From Pseudomonas helvetica (lineage in GTDB: Bacteria; Pseudomonadota; Gammaproteobacteria; Pseudomonadales; Pseudomonadaceae): a stretch of 64,000 nucleotides of DNA. Positions 8,429-17,067 of this stretch are shown here, piece by piece. Every line of letters starts with the position of its first letter. Positions within the stretch are counted from its first letter, which is position 1. The stretch covers positions 5,219,501-5,283,500 of the forward strand of contig NZ_CP150917.1 in NCBI RefSeq assembly GCF_039908645.1, in the 5' to 3' direction. A model generated the notes under the pieces. It did no database searches, was not told the origin of the DNA, and worked only from the letters and a program-made list of their open reading frames with translations. A program made the translations under genes and the position numbers.

Positions 8429-10869
8429 CAGAACTCCAACGTGCTGGACAGCGAGATCTGGCGCGAATCGCCCATCGACACAAAGAACCGGTTGACGGCC
8501 GAGGTGTAGTAGGTGCGGTCGAAGAGGTTTTTCACGTTGAGCTGGAACTTGACCTTCTGCCCGTCGAGTTTGGTGTCGTAGGTGGCGAAGGCATCGGCCA
8601 CGGTATAGCTCGGCAGGTCGAAGTCGTTCACCGCGTTACCGGCCCGCTCGCCGACATACCGCGCGCCTGCGCCGACCCGCAGTTGGTCGCCACCGATGAT
8701 GGTGCCGAAGTCATAGACTGCCGACAGCGAGCCGGTGTTTTTCGCCACGTTTTGCAGTCGTTTTCCTTTGTAGGTCGGGTCTTCGGTGACCTCGGCGTCG
8801 GTGTAGGCGTAGCTGCCGATCATGCTCCAGCGGTCGCTCAACTGACCGGTCAGGTCCACTTCCAGGCCACGGGAACGCACTTCACCGGCCGCACTGTAGG
8901 TGGTGACCAACGGGTTCTCGGAGTTGGACACCAACACGTTGCGTTTCTTGATGTCGAACAGCGCAATGTTACCGGTCATGCGGCCCGGCATGTCGAGCTT
9001 GGCCCCCAGTTCCCAGGACTTGGCTTCTTCCGGTGCAATGCTGCCATCGAGCACGATCGAGCTGCCGCTCAACGGCGCAATGGTCGAGTTCGGTTTGAAG
9101 GATTCGGTGTAACTGCCGTAGAACGACAACTCGTCGGTATAGCGATACACCAGGCCGGCACGCGGCACCCATTTCTGACCGTTGCTGTCGGTGTTGGCCT
9201 TGAACGGACGGCCCTTGCCGGCGTACTGGTCGTACTCCTGGAAGCGTCCGCCAGCCACCAGAATCCACTGGTCGTTCAGGTGGATCGAGTCCTGCAGGAA
9301 CACCGAATCGCTGCGCAGCAGATCGGTCTGATTGCTGTCCGCTGCGCTGACCGTGGTGCCGGCCACTTCACGACCGTAGACCGGGTCCAGATAGCTGAAG
9401 GACGGGAACAGGCTCTTCTGCCGGATCAGGTCGGCGCGGTAGATCTTGCGGTATTCGTCATCCACACCGAATACCAGATCGTGTTGCATGCCGGCCACAT
9501 CGACCTTGCCTTCAAGGCTGGCGGTGGTGAAACGGTCGGTGGTCAGGGCGCCCTGGGTGCCGTCCATGCTGCGGGTCAGTGTGCCTTTTTTCGGGTCGAT
9601 GGCGGTGATGCGAACCTGACTGGCGTCGTAGGTTTCGCGGTTCCAGCTGTAGCCGAAGTGGGCTTTCCAGTTGTCATTGAGCTCGTGGTCGGCTTCGAAA
9701 TGGTACAGGTCCGAACGGCCTTCCATATTGTTGAACGGCTCGTCGAGACGCCGGCCACGCGGGATGTCCAACGGATGATTGGTGCGCGGGTCAATGGCCG
9801 TGCCACGGTCGAACGGTGCAAGAAACTCGCGGTGCTCGTAGGCAAACAAGAGCTTGGTGCTCTCTCCGAACCAGGCCAGGGATGGCGCGATCAACGTCTC
9901 GCGATGCGTGCCGAAATTGCGCCAGTAGTCTTCATCTTCGTGGTCCAGCACCATTCGGTAAGCCAGACCGGAGTCGCCCAGTGGCCCGGTGCTGTCGAGG
10001 CTGCCACCGCTGCCGTTCTTGCCGTTGCCATAGCTCGAGCCGCGCAGGGTCAAGGCGTTGTATTGCGTCAGTTCGGGCTTCTTGCTGACCATGTTCACCA
10101 CGCCACCGGGGTCCTGGATGCCGTAGAGCAACGAAGCCGGTCCCTTCAAGACTTCAACCCGATCCACCGAGGCGTTCAGGCCACGGCCCTGCACCAGCGG
10201 CATGCCATCGCGCATGATCGAGCCGTTGCGGTTGTCACCGAACCCGCGAGTCATCACCGAATCCTGAGTACTCCCCAGCGTGTTGCCTTGGGTAATGCCG
10301 CTGACATTGGCCAGCGCATCGTCCAGATTGCGCGGCACCTGGTCACGCAGCACCTGGGCCGGGATCACGTTGATGGTCTGGGGGATTTCCTGAAGCGAGG
10401 CCGATGAACGTGCCACGGAGGTGGTGGACGGCGGCTGATAGCTCATCGGTTGCTCAACCGCCGAGGTGATGGTGGTCGCGCCGAGATTCAGCGCGCCTTC
10501 GGTGGGTTGTGGTTCAAGGGCCAGCGTGTGGGCGTCGGTCTGGCGGAAGGTGAAACCGGATTTGCCGAGCAAGCGCTGCATCGCTTGCTCGGCACTCATC
10601 TCGCCGTTGATGGCCGGTGCGCTGAGACCGTAGGGCGCTTCATCGGTGTAAACCACACTGATGCCGGTGATTCGGCTGAAGTCGCTCAACGCCTGGGGCA
10701 AGGGTTTGGCGGCGATGCTGAAGCTAAATAGCGCGCGGTGTTGTTCGCTGGCCGGCGCGGCGCACGCCACGCTCAATGGCAACAAGGCCAACGCCGAAAC
10801 GGTCAGCGCAGAAGCGCCAAACCACTGTTTAACCAAACCGCCTGCCGCCGATTTTGCCCTGGACTTCAT
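8428..10869 (-). CDS. TonB-dependent siderophore receptor with STN signalling domain
   Basis: An 813-residue outer-membrane receptor. After a signal peptide (ALTVSALALLPLSVACA) comes an STN (secretin/TonB N-terminal) domain (LFSFSIAAKPLPQALSDFSR onward), the part that talks to a FecR-type anti-sigma factor. Then come a plug (EIPQTINVIPAQVL, PGGVVNMVSKKP) and a 22-strand barrel ending in Phe. The frame is open further upstream to a GTG at 10926, but the ATG at 10869 with an AGGT upstream and a following basic signal-peptide region is better. The only fecI-fecR pair here, at 17068-18626, is its likely partner. The ligand is probably a ferric siderophore, by similarity. Confidence 0.88.
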   Translation of the reverse strand: MKSRAKSAAGGLVKQWFGASALTVSALALLPLSVACAAPASEQHRALFSFSIAAKPLPQALSDFSRITGISVVYTDEAPYGLSAPAINGEMSAEQAMQRLLGKSGFTFRQTDAHTLALEPQPTEGALNLGATTITSAVEQPMSYQPPSTTSVARSSASLQEIPQTINVIPAQVLRDQVPRNLDDALANVSGITQGNTLGSTQDSVMTRGFGDNRNGSIMRDGMPLVQGRGLNASVDRVEVLKGPASLLYGIQDPGGVVNMVSKKPELTQYNALTLRGSSYGNGKNGSGGSLDSTGPLGDSGLAYRMVLDHEDEDYWRNFGTHRETLIAPSLAWFGESTKLLFAYEHREFLAPFDRGTAIDPRTNHPLDIPRGRRLDEPFNNMEGRSDLYHFEADHELNDNWKAHFGYSWNRETYDASQVRITAIDPKKGTLTRSMDGTQGALTTDRFTTASLEGKVDVAGMQHDLVFGVDDEYRKIYRADLIRQKSLFPSFSYLDPVYGREVAGTTVSAADSNQTDLLRSDSVFLQDSIHLNDQWILVAGGRFQEYDQYAGKGRPFKANTDSNGQKWVPRAGLVYRYTDELSFYGSYTESFKPNSTIAPLSGSSIVLDGSIAPEEAKSWELGAKLDMPGRMTGNIALFDIKKRNVLVSNSENPLVTTYSAAGEVRSRGLEVDLTGQLSDRWSMIGSYAYTDAEVTEDPTYKGKRLQNVAKNTGSLSAVYDFGTIIGGDQLRVGAGARYVGERAGNAVNDFDLPSYTVADAFATYDTKLDGQKVKFQLNVKNLFDRTYYTSAVNRFFVSMGDSRQISLSSTLEF

Positions 10870-10956
10870 TGCTCGTGACCTGTGTGTAGAAATGCTGCGG
10901 ATGCGAATGAATCGCACTTTCACCACTACACGAATGTCACTCGGGTTTACCTCACA

Positions 10957-10977
10957 TGAAAATTGAAAATAGTTTCA
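10957..10977 (-). promoter_or_regulatory. Possible Fur-like site upstream of the STN receptor
   Basis: TGAAAATTGAAAATAGTTTCA is an AT-rich imperfect palindrome (TGAAA...TTTCA) about 90 bp upstream of the receptor start. It resembles a degenerate Fur site and would fit an iron-regulated receptor, but the match is weak. Confidence 0.3.
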
Positions 10978-11006
10978 AAGCCCCTTACACAGCCAGACAT
11001 GCAGCG

Positions 11007-12707
11007 CTATTTCACCTTCACGATGCGCCCTGCACTCTTCGCAGAACCAACGGGTTTGCCTTGTTGATCCATGCGGTGCAAGTAATTGATCAGGCTATCC
11101 AGGTCCGTCACTTCCAAATCGCTACGGTTGATGCCCTGTTTGAAAAGACTGAAGCGATCGCCACCGTCGGCCAGAAAGCCGTTCACCACCAGTCGATAAT
11201 TGCGCTCAGGCTGCACTGGCTTACCGTTGAGACGAACACTGCCGGGGATCACCCGACTCCCCAACGGGCGCGTAGAGTCCCAGCGATAGCTGAAGCCCCT
11301 GGAAACTTGCAGCGCATTAAAATCACCTGCGGTTTTCCATTGCTGATTAAGCAATTGTTCGAGTTGCCGCCCCTTCAGGTCGAAGGCGATCAGGGTGTTG
11401 TTAAACGGCTGCACCGTCGCCACCTGCCCATAATTCAGGCGTTTGAGACCAGGCTCCAGGGCCAGGTCGCCACGAATGCCACCGTTGTTCATGAAAGCGA
11501 TTTGCGCACCATGTGTGGCGCCTGCCGCCAATTGAGCATCGGCGATCAAGTCACCCAACGGCGTCTCCCCCGCCGCATTGGCACGTCGAGTGATCGGTGA
11601 AGCCGCGATAGCGCCGACCGGTTTGAGCAGCACGTTATTGCTGCGTACTTCAACTTCCCGCTGCAAGGCAAGCATCTGTGGATCGGCTGGATACTGCGTC
11701 GGATCGGCCAACAGATTAGTCGCGTGAATACCCGTGACCCGATGCTGACCAGGAGTCACATCGAGCGTCAGGCGGGTCATCAGATGCCCATACGAACTGC
11801 CCTGAGTCACCAGCAGAGGACCGACCTTGCACAGATAACCTTGATGGGAATGCCCGGAGATCAACACATCGACCGCCGGATCGAGTCGCTTGGCCACGTC
11901 AACGATATCGCCTCTCAGTTGGCTGCAGTCCTGTTTGTCGTAGGGTTCGGGGGTTGAGCCGCCCTGGTGCACCACCGCGACAATCGCATTGACGCCCTGG
12001 CGGTTGAGTTCCGGGATCAGCCGATTGATCGACTCGGCCTCGTCCTCGGTACGCAAACCCTGTAGGCCCTTGGCGCTGACCACGGAGGCAACATCGCGCA
12101 GCACCGCGCCGACAAAGGCGATTTTCTGGCCTTTGACCTCTTCGATACGGTACGGCGGCAACAGGGTTTTGCCGGTATCGGTGTCGATCAGGTTCGCCGC
12201 CAGGTACGGGAAACCGCTGCCGGGATAGCGGGCGCGAAACTGACAGGCCTTGGTCGGACGAGTCGATTCGCAGCCGCCATTGAGCTGGCGCAGGAACTCC
12301 GCCTTGCCGTTGTCCAGCTCATGATTGCCGATGGCGCTGAGTTTCATGTCCATGGACCGCAGCGCTTCGAGCGTCGGTTCGTCGGCCCACATCGCCGACA
12401 GCGGCGGACTGCCACCCACCAGGTCACCGGCACCGATGAACAACAGCTGTGGGTCGTCCTTGCGCAGTTGCGTCAGCATCCCGCCGAGGGTCGCAATGCC
12501 CCCGGCCTTGAGCATGCGCACACCATCAGCGGCCGCGCTGTCACGAACCGAATACGGGTTGGCCTGCAAATAACCGTGCAGATCGTTGATTGCCACGATG
12601 CTCACGGTAACCGGTTGGGCTGGTGGCTGAACATGGGCGCAACCGCCCAGCGCGGCGACAGCCAGGGCGACTGCACTGAGCAGCCTTGGCAGGGAATGAT
12701 GTGTCAT
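11007..12707 (-). CDS. Lipoprotein 5'-nucleotidase / metallophosphatase (UshA-like)
   Basis: A 566-residue enzyme predicted to remove phosphate from nucleotides outside the inner membrane. A lipobox ending LGGC (Cys23) predicts a lipid anchor. The metallophosphatase metal sites are visible in order: NDLHG, GAGDLVGG, IGNHELDNG and ISGHSHQGYL. The C-terminal 5'-nucleotidase domain has FMNNGGIRGDL and a conserved final part (NGFLADGGDRFSLF). It is the last gene of a minus-strand operon exbD-tonB-receptor-exbB-nucleotidase. Together with the Pho-box-like sequence upstream of exbD, this suggests phosphate scavenging from nucleotides. Substrate range is inference. Confidence 0.9.
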   Translation of the reverse strand: MTHHSLPRLLSAVALAVAALGGCAHVQPPAQPVTVSIVAINDLHGYLQANPYSVRDSAAADGVRMLKAGGIATLGGMLTQLRKDDPQLLFIGAGDLVGGSPPLSAMWADEPTLEALRSMDMKLSAIGNHELDNGKAEFLRQLNGGCESTRPTKACQFRARYPGSGFPYLAANLIDTDTGKTLLPPYRIEEVKGQKIAFVGAVLRDVASVVSAKGLQGLRTEDEAESINRLIPELNRQGVNAIVAVVHQGGSTPEPYDKQDCSQLRGDIVDVAKRLDPAVDVLISGHSHQGYLCKVGPLLVTQGSSYGHLMTRLTLDVTPGQHRVTGIHATNLLADPTQYPADPQMLALQREVEVRSNNVLLKPVGAIAASPITRRANAAGETPLGDLIADAQLAAGATHGAQIAFMNNGGIRGDLALEPGLKRLNYGQVATVQPFNNTLIAFDLKGRQLEQLLNQQWKTAGDFNALQVSRGFSYRWDSTRPLGSRVIPGSVRLNGKPVQPERNYRLVVNGFLADGGDRFSLFKQGINRSDLEVTDLDSLINYLHRMDQQGKPVGSAKSAGRIVKVK

Positions 12708-12745
12708 GGGGTCATCCTTGTTCGCTAATCGAAATCCGCAGGAGA

Positions 12746-13390
12746 TCAGGCCGATTGCAGTTGGCCGTGTATCGCTTGCGGCACTTCAACCTGTTTTAGC
12801 GTAGTCCCCATCCCTGCACGCAGCAGGAGGATTTTCAGGTGGTCGGTAATACGCTCGACCCGGTCCTGGAAGTGGTTGTGGAAAATCATGCTGCCCAACG
12901 CGACGGCGATCCCAAGCGCCGTGGCGTACAGCGCAGTCCCAATGCCTTTGGAGACTTCACCGGGGTCCGAAACGCCGGTCTCGGCCAATGCCTTGAAGGT
13001 GTCGATGATCCCCAGAATCGTCCCCAGCAGCCCCAGCAATGGCGCTGCGGTAACCACGGTTTCAAGCAACCACAAACCGTGCATCAGCTTGCTGCGGGTA
13101 GAAATGTAGATCGACTCACTGAGGTCTTCCAGATCCTTGTGCGTCGCCAGCCCTTGTTTGTGCGCAAACAGCGTTTCAAGCATTTCCAGTGGCAGGCTGT
13201 TGCGCTGGCACAACGCGGCGGGAAGGTCCTCGACAGCGTGCATGGTCGGGTTTAGCACTGCTTCGAGTTTTTTCGCCTGCCGCAGGCTGAAGCTGAAGTA
13301 AATTCCGCGTTCGACGGCGATGAAAGCGGCAATCGCAGCCGCGCCGTACAGGGTGTAGAAGGTAATGTCGTGCAGCAGATTCATGTCCAT
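12746..13390 (-). CDS. exbB: ExbB/TolQ/MotA-family proton channel subunit
   Basis: A 214-residue inner-membrane protein with three membrane segments: near residues 9-29, then two in the conserved core (VVTAAPLLGLLGTILGIIDTF and GIGTALYATALGIAVALGSM). With ExbD it uses the proton gradient to energise TonB. The conserved core is the standard ExbB signature. Unusually, exbB is not next to exbD here: the tonB and receptor genes lie between them. It sits 38 bp before the nucleotidase gene. Confidence 0.9.
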   Translation of the reverse strand: MDMNLLHDITFYTLYGAAAIAAFIAVERGIYFSFSLRQAKKLEAVLNPTMHAVEDLPAALCQRNSLPLEMLETLFAHKQGLATHKDLEDLSESIYISTRSKLMHGLWLLETVVTAAPLLGLLGTILGIIDTFKALAETGVSDPGEVSKGIGTALYATALGIAVALGSMIFHNHFQDRVERITDHLKILLLRAGMGTTLKQVEVPQAIHGQLQSA

Positions 13391-13425
13391 CGGTAAACCC
13401 TCGGGTCAGAACGAATTCAGCGAAA

Positions 13426-15669
13426 TCAGAAAGCCGCTTCCAGCGAAACCACGGCCGTGCGTTCTTCGCCGACGTTGTAGTACGCGGTACTTGGGGCCAG
13501 GCCATTGGTGGGTTGCGAGTTGAACGACACGGTGCGCACCGAGGCCAGGTATTCCTTGTCGAATACGTTGAGCATCGAGAAGCGCAGGGTCGCCTTCTTG
13601 AACACCTTCTTGTCGACTGGCAGGTACACGCCGGCATTGAGGTCGACCACAGTGCGCCCGGCGATCTTCTCGTCGTTGGTCAAATCGCCGTAGTAACTGC
13701 CCACGTACTTGCCCGCGACGTTGCCGTAGAAGCGGTTGTCGTCATAACCCAGGCTGAGGTTGAGCATGTTTTGCGGCACGTTGGTCAGCTGCTTGCCGGA
13801 GGTTGGCAGCAACACGCCCTTGTTCTTGAAATCGTCCTGCTGCTCGGAACGGGTGTAGGTGTACGAGGCGTAATAGTTAAAGTTGTGCGGCAGTAAACCA
13901 CTCCACTCCAGCTCCAGGCCTTTGTTGGTCACCTCACCGACGTTGGCCACGACAAAGTCGCCATTGAGGTCGGTAGTCGACAGCTGCCGATCCTTGAAGG
14001 TGATGTAGAACAGGCTCGCACTGAGCGCCATGGCCTCTTCGCTGTAACGCCAACCCAACTCCTGGTTCCAGCTCAACTCGGGTTTCAGGCTGATGGAGTC
14101 GCCCTTGTTGTACAGCACGTAATTGGGTGGGGTGCGCATGTTGCGGGTGACGTTATAGAACGTCTGGTTGCGCGCATCGATCTGGTACTTGGCGCTGAAG
14201 CTGGGCAGGAACTCGTGGTAGCGGGCGTCCTTCTTTTCCGGCTTGTCGGTCAGGCTGCCAAGGTTGTCGCCTTCACGCTCGACGTACTGATACGCCAGTG
14301 CACCGGTCAACGTCAGGTCCGGCGTGGCGAGCCAGGTGTCCTGAATCCACAGTTTTTGTGCCGGGGTCACGGTGTATTGATGGCGGCCCTGAACGGTCTT
14401 GCCGTTTCGGTCGACCAATTGATTGGACGCACCGTAGTCGCCCCATATATCCACCGGGCTGCCACCGGGATCGATCGCGATATACGGCTGGGTCTGGCGT
14501 TGGCGAGCGCGTTCGTACCAGTAGCCAACGTCCAGGCTGTGCTCATCGTTGATGTCCCATTTGAGTTTGCTGGTCATGCCGGGGCGCCAGGTCTCGGTCC
14601 AGGACGGTCGGTAGTAGGTATTGGCACCCAGCCCCGTGAGGTCAAAGTTACCGGCCTTGTCCGAGGTGCTGGAGAGTGCCGTGGAGGTCTGGCTGCTGTA
14701 GCTGCCGCCGCTGGACCAGACGTAATACGGGTTGAATGTCAGGCTCAGGTCATCGCGCAGTTGAAAGCGCTGAGTGACCGAAGACGTCACGCTTTCAAAG
14801 GGATTGCGATTGAGCTTGAAGGACTGCAACACCTGGCCGGCCTTGTTGTATACGGTGTTTTCGGCGTAATCCAGTCGTCGCCCCTGGTTCTCGAACTGGG
14901 CTTTGCTCAGGGTGTTGTAGTTGTAGTTTTCCTGCCGGTTGTATTTGACGATGGCGTTGGTCGAGTTGCCATTGCCGTCCTCGAACAAGGTGTTCCATTC
15001 CACCTTGTCAGCCAGCAATGAGCCCTTGCCCCGCCATTTGTCGCCCTCGGTATGCGACGCCGAAACCCAGGTCTTGAAGCCGCCCAGATCACCGGTGTTG
15101 ATCCGCGCGAAGGTCTTGTGCAGGTTGTTTGAACCCAGGGCCTGTTTGACGAAGACGCCGGGATCCTTCTCCGGGCGAATCGTCACCAGACCGATATTGC
15201 CGCCACTGGAGCCGATGTGCGGACCGTCAGCCTCGGCGGAGCCCTGAGTGACAAACACTTCGGCGAGGTTTTCCGGATCGCCAAGCAGGTTCGGGTAAAT
15301 GTTGTAGTCACCCGAATCATTGATCGGGAATCCGTCGGAAGAAAGACCGACCTGATCGGAGTTCATCCCGCGCATAGTGAAACTGGTGCCGCTCAGTCCG
15401 GTGGCATCGGTGCTGGAAACGTTGATCCCCGGTGTGTACTTGAGCTTGTCCAGGGCGTTTGCCGTGGGCGCCATTTCGTCCATGGCTTCTTTGGTCACGG
15501 TGGAGCGCGATTTGGCACTTTCTTCCTTGATCATATGGCCGTTGCCCAGGGTTTGTTTGCCGGTCACATTCACCGCGCCGACATCTACCGAGTCATCAGC
15601 CAGTACCTGCGGCGCAAAGCCGCCCAGGCCCGATGCTAATAGCAGGGCATAGAGTTTATTGATCTTCAC
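13426..15669 (-). CDS. TonB-dependent outer-membrane receptor (no STN domain)
   Basis: A 747-residue receptor starting at a GTG with AGGGA upstream. It has a signal peptide (LYALLLASGLGGFAPQVLA) and goes straight to a plug domain (TGLSGTSFTMRGMNSDQVGL, TQGSAEADGPHIGSSGGNIG) with no STN signalling domain. The barrel ends in ...VVSLEAAF. It is unlike the two siderophore-type receptors in this window in the plug region. Its operon contains its own tonB, exbB and exbD plus a 5'-nucleotidase, so I infer that it imports nucleotides or another phosphate-containing compound rather than iron. The ligand is not proven by sequence. Confidence 0.87.
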   Translation of the reverse strand: MKINKLYALLLASGLGGFAPQVLADDSVDVGAVNVTGKQTLGNGHMIKEESAKSRSTVTKEAMDEMAPTANALDKLKYTPGINVSSTDATGLSGTSFTMRGMNSDQVGLSSDGFPINDSGDYNIYPNLLGDPENLAEVFVTQGSAEADGPHIGSSGGNIGLVTIRPEKDPGVFVKQALGSNNLHKTFARINTGDLGGFKTWVSASHTEGDKWRGKGSLLADKVEWNTLFEDGNGNSTNAIVKYNRQENYNYNTLSKAQFENQGRRLDYAENTVYNKAGQVLQSFKLNRNPFESVTSSVTQRFQLRDDLSLTFNPYYVWSSGGSYSSQTSTALSSTSDKAGNFDLTGLGANTYYRPSWTETWRPGMTSKLKWDINDEHSLDVGYWYERARQRQTQPYIAIDPGGSPVDIWGDYGASNQLVDRNGKTVQGRHQYTVTPAQKLWIQDTWLATPDLTLTGALAYQYVEREGDNLGSLTDKPEKKDARYHEFLPSFSAKYQIDARNQTFYNVTRNMRTPPNYVLYNKGDSISLKPELSWNQELGWRYSEEAMALSASLFYITFKDRQLSTTDLNGDFVVANVGEVTNKGLELEWSGLLPHNFNYYASYTYTRSEQQDDFKNKGVLLPTSGKQLTNVPQNMLNLSLGYDDNRFYGNVAGKYVGSYYGDLTNDEKIAGRTVVDLNAGVYLPVDKKVFKKATLRFSMLNVFDKEYLASVRTVSFNSQPTNGLAPSTAYYNVGEERTAVVSLEAAF

Positions 15670-15727
15670 GGGTAATCCCTTACATACATCTATCTGTTAG
15701 TGGATGGCGGGTTATTCCAGGTTGAAA

Positions 15728-16477
15728 CTATTCAAGGTTGTAACTAAAGGTCGCGGTAAACCGCTGTTTGTCTTTGCCGGAAAACGCATCAGAGGGAAAT
15801 GGCGAGACTTTCTCCACCCGACGCAAACTGGTTTGCGCCGCCCGATTGAGCAACATGTTCGGTGCCTTGCTTTCGATACCACTGTTCAACACGTTGCCGG
15901 CGCGATCGACTTCCAGCCAGATCACCACATCGCCATGCGGGCGTTGCAGTGACGCTTCGCGGCTGCTGGGGTATTGCTTGTGCTTTTCCAGTTCTTTGCG
16001 CAGCGCGGTGGTGTACACACTTTCCAGCGCTGCATTGCTCGGCGCCGCGGCCGCTGTTGCAACGGTTGTGGCGGGTTTTGGCGCGGCGGTCGTGATCACC
16101 GGAGCCGGTACCGGCGCAATGGTTTTCGCCATGGCTGCGGTGGCGGCAGGCGCTGGTGCTTGCTTGACCACTACCGGTTTTGGCGCTGGCGGCCGGGGTT
16201 TCACCACAGGCTTTGGTTTAGGCGGTTCGATGGCCACCGGCTCCACTACTTCGGGCTCGACCAGCGGCGTCTCGGGTTCCGGGGGTGGAGGCTCGGGCGT
16301 GGGTTCGACGGCGGCCAGCAACTCGGCGGCATCCATCAGCGCGATTTCTACCGTGCTGTCGTCATACACCGGTTTGATCTGCAAACTCTGCAACTGGCTG
16401 GTGTAGATCACGATAACCACCAGGCAAGCCGGCAGCAGGCACGCGATCCATTGGCGAGCTTTATAAAGACTGAACAT
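15728..16477 (-). CDS. tonB: TonB energy-transducing protein
   Basis: A 249-residue TonB: a short cytoplasmic start (MFSLYKARQW), one membrane anchor (IACLLPACLVVIVIYTSQL), a long Pro/Glu then Pro/Lys periplasmic linker (PEPPPPEPETPLVEPEVVEP, PPKPKPVVKPRPP), an Ala/Thr-rich stretch and a C-terminal domain with the YP motif (KQYPSSREA) and WLEVDRAGNV. I use the ATG at 16477, 4 bp after exbD; the frame is open further into exbD but that part is not TonB-like. The C-terminal domain should contact the TonB box of the co-encoded receptor. Confidence 0.9.
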   Translation of the reverse strand: MFSLYKARQWIACLLPACLVVIVIYTSQLQSLQIKPVYDDSTVEIALMDAAELLAAVEPTPEPPPPEPETPLVEPEVVEPVAIEPPKPKPVVKPRPPAPKPVVVKQAPAPAATAAMAKTIAPVPAPVITTAAPKPATTVATAAAAPSNAALESVYTTALRKELEKHKQYPSSREASLQRPHGDVVIWLEVDRAGNVLNSGIESKAPNMLLNRAAQTSLRRVEKVSPFPSDAFSGKDKQRFTATFSYNLE

Positions 16478-16481
16478 GGCG

Positions 16482-16889
16482 TCAGGTCTTGCGCGTAGCA
16501 ATAGAAACGGAGGAGAAGCCATTGCCCTTGAGCAAATCCATCACCGACACCAGGCGTTTGACTTCAACGCCCTGATCGCTGTTGATGATAATGACCAACT
16601 TCTCGGCGCCGTTATTCAGCACTTTAAGTTGCGCTAGCAAGGTACTTTCGTTGATGTCCTGACCGTCGAGTTGCAAGCGCTCGTCAAGGCCAAGAGTAAT
16701 GATGGCTTTGTTTTGTGGCTTGAGTTGTTGTGCCTGACTGGCGACCGGCAACTGGGTCTTGATGCCCACGGCCGGAATCACGTTCAGGCTGATCAATACG
16801 AAGAACACCAACAGAAACATCATCACGTCGATCATCGGAATGATCTCGATGTGAGCTTTTTTCTTGTGGGTAACATCCCAACTGCGCAT
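16482..16889 (-). CDS. exbD: ExbD/TolR-family proton channel subunit
   Basis: A 135-residue protein with the classic ExbD start: basic cytoplasmic residues, IIPMIDVMMFLLVFFVLISL (with the proton-carrying Asp in MIDVM), then a periplasmic domain (INSDQGVEVKRLVSVMDLL). It is the first gene of the minus-strand operon exbD-tonB-receptor-exbB-nucleotidase and has a strong ribosome-binding site (GGGAGAGG). A Pho-box-like repeat lies about 130 bp upstream. Confidence 0.92.
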   Translation of the reverse strand: MRSWDVTHKKKAHIEIIPMIDVMMFLLVFFVLISLNVIPAVGIKTQLPVASQAQQLKPQNKAIITLGLDERLQLDGQDINESTLLAQLKVLNNGAEKLVIIINSDQGVEVKRLVSVMDLLKGNGFSSVSIATRKT

Positions 16890-17020
16890 CGCACCTCTCC
16901 CTGTTATTCAATCATCTGAACGATGAATGTGCCCTCCGGCGGTTCCTGACCATTTGCTCAGGAATGCGAAGATCATCCTCGGGAGTTGTATCGTTTTGGT
17001 TACAGAAAGGGACTATTGAG

Positions 17021-17038
17021 ATGACCATTGGATGACGC
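17021..17038 (-). promoter_or_regulatory. Candidate Pho box upstream of the exbD-tonB operon
   Basis: On the minus strand the sequence reads GCGTCAT-CCAA-TGGTCAT: two 7-mers in direct repeat, 11 bp apart, both ending GTCAT. The PhoB consensus is CTGTCAT-N4-CTGTCAT, so 5 of 7 bases match in each half and the spacing is exact. A TGTAAC -10-like hexamer follows 16 bp later, longer than the usual ~10. The match would link the operon, which ends in a 5'-nucleotidase, to phosphate starvation. Confidence 0.45.
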
Positions 17039-17067
17039 ATCGTGAGGGCTCGATATCGCCCTCACCC

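Noticed and set aside
8392..10407. A 671-codon open frame opposite the STN receptor.
   Set aside because: Same reason: antisense shadow of a clear receptor gene, with no signal or domain.
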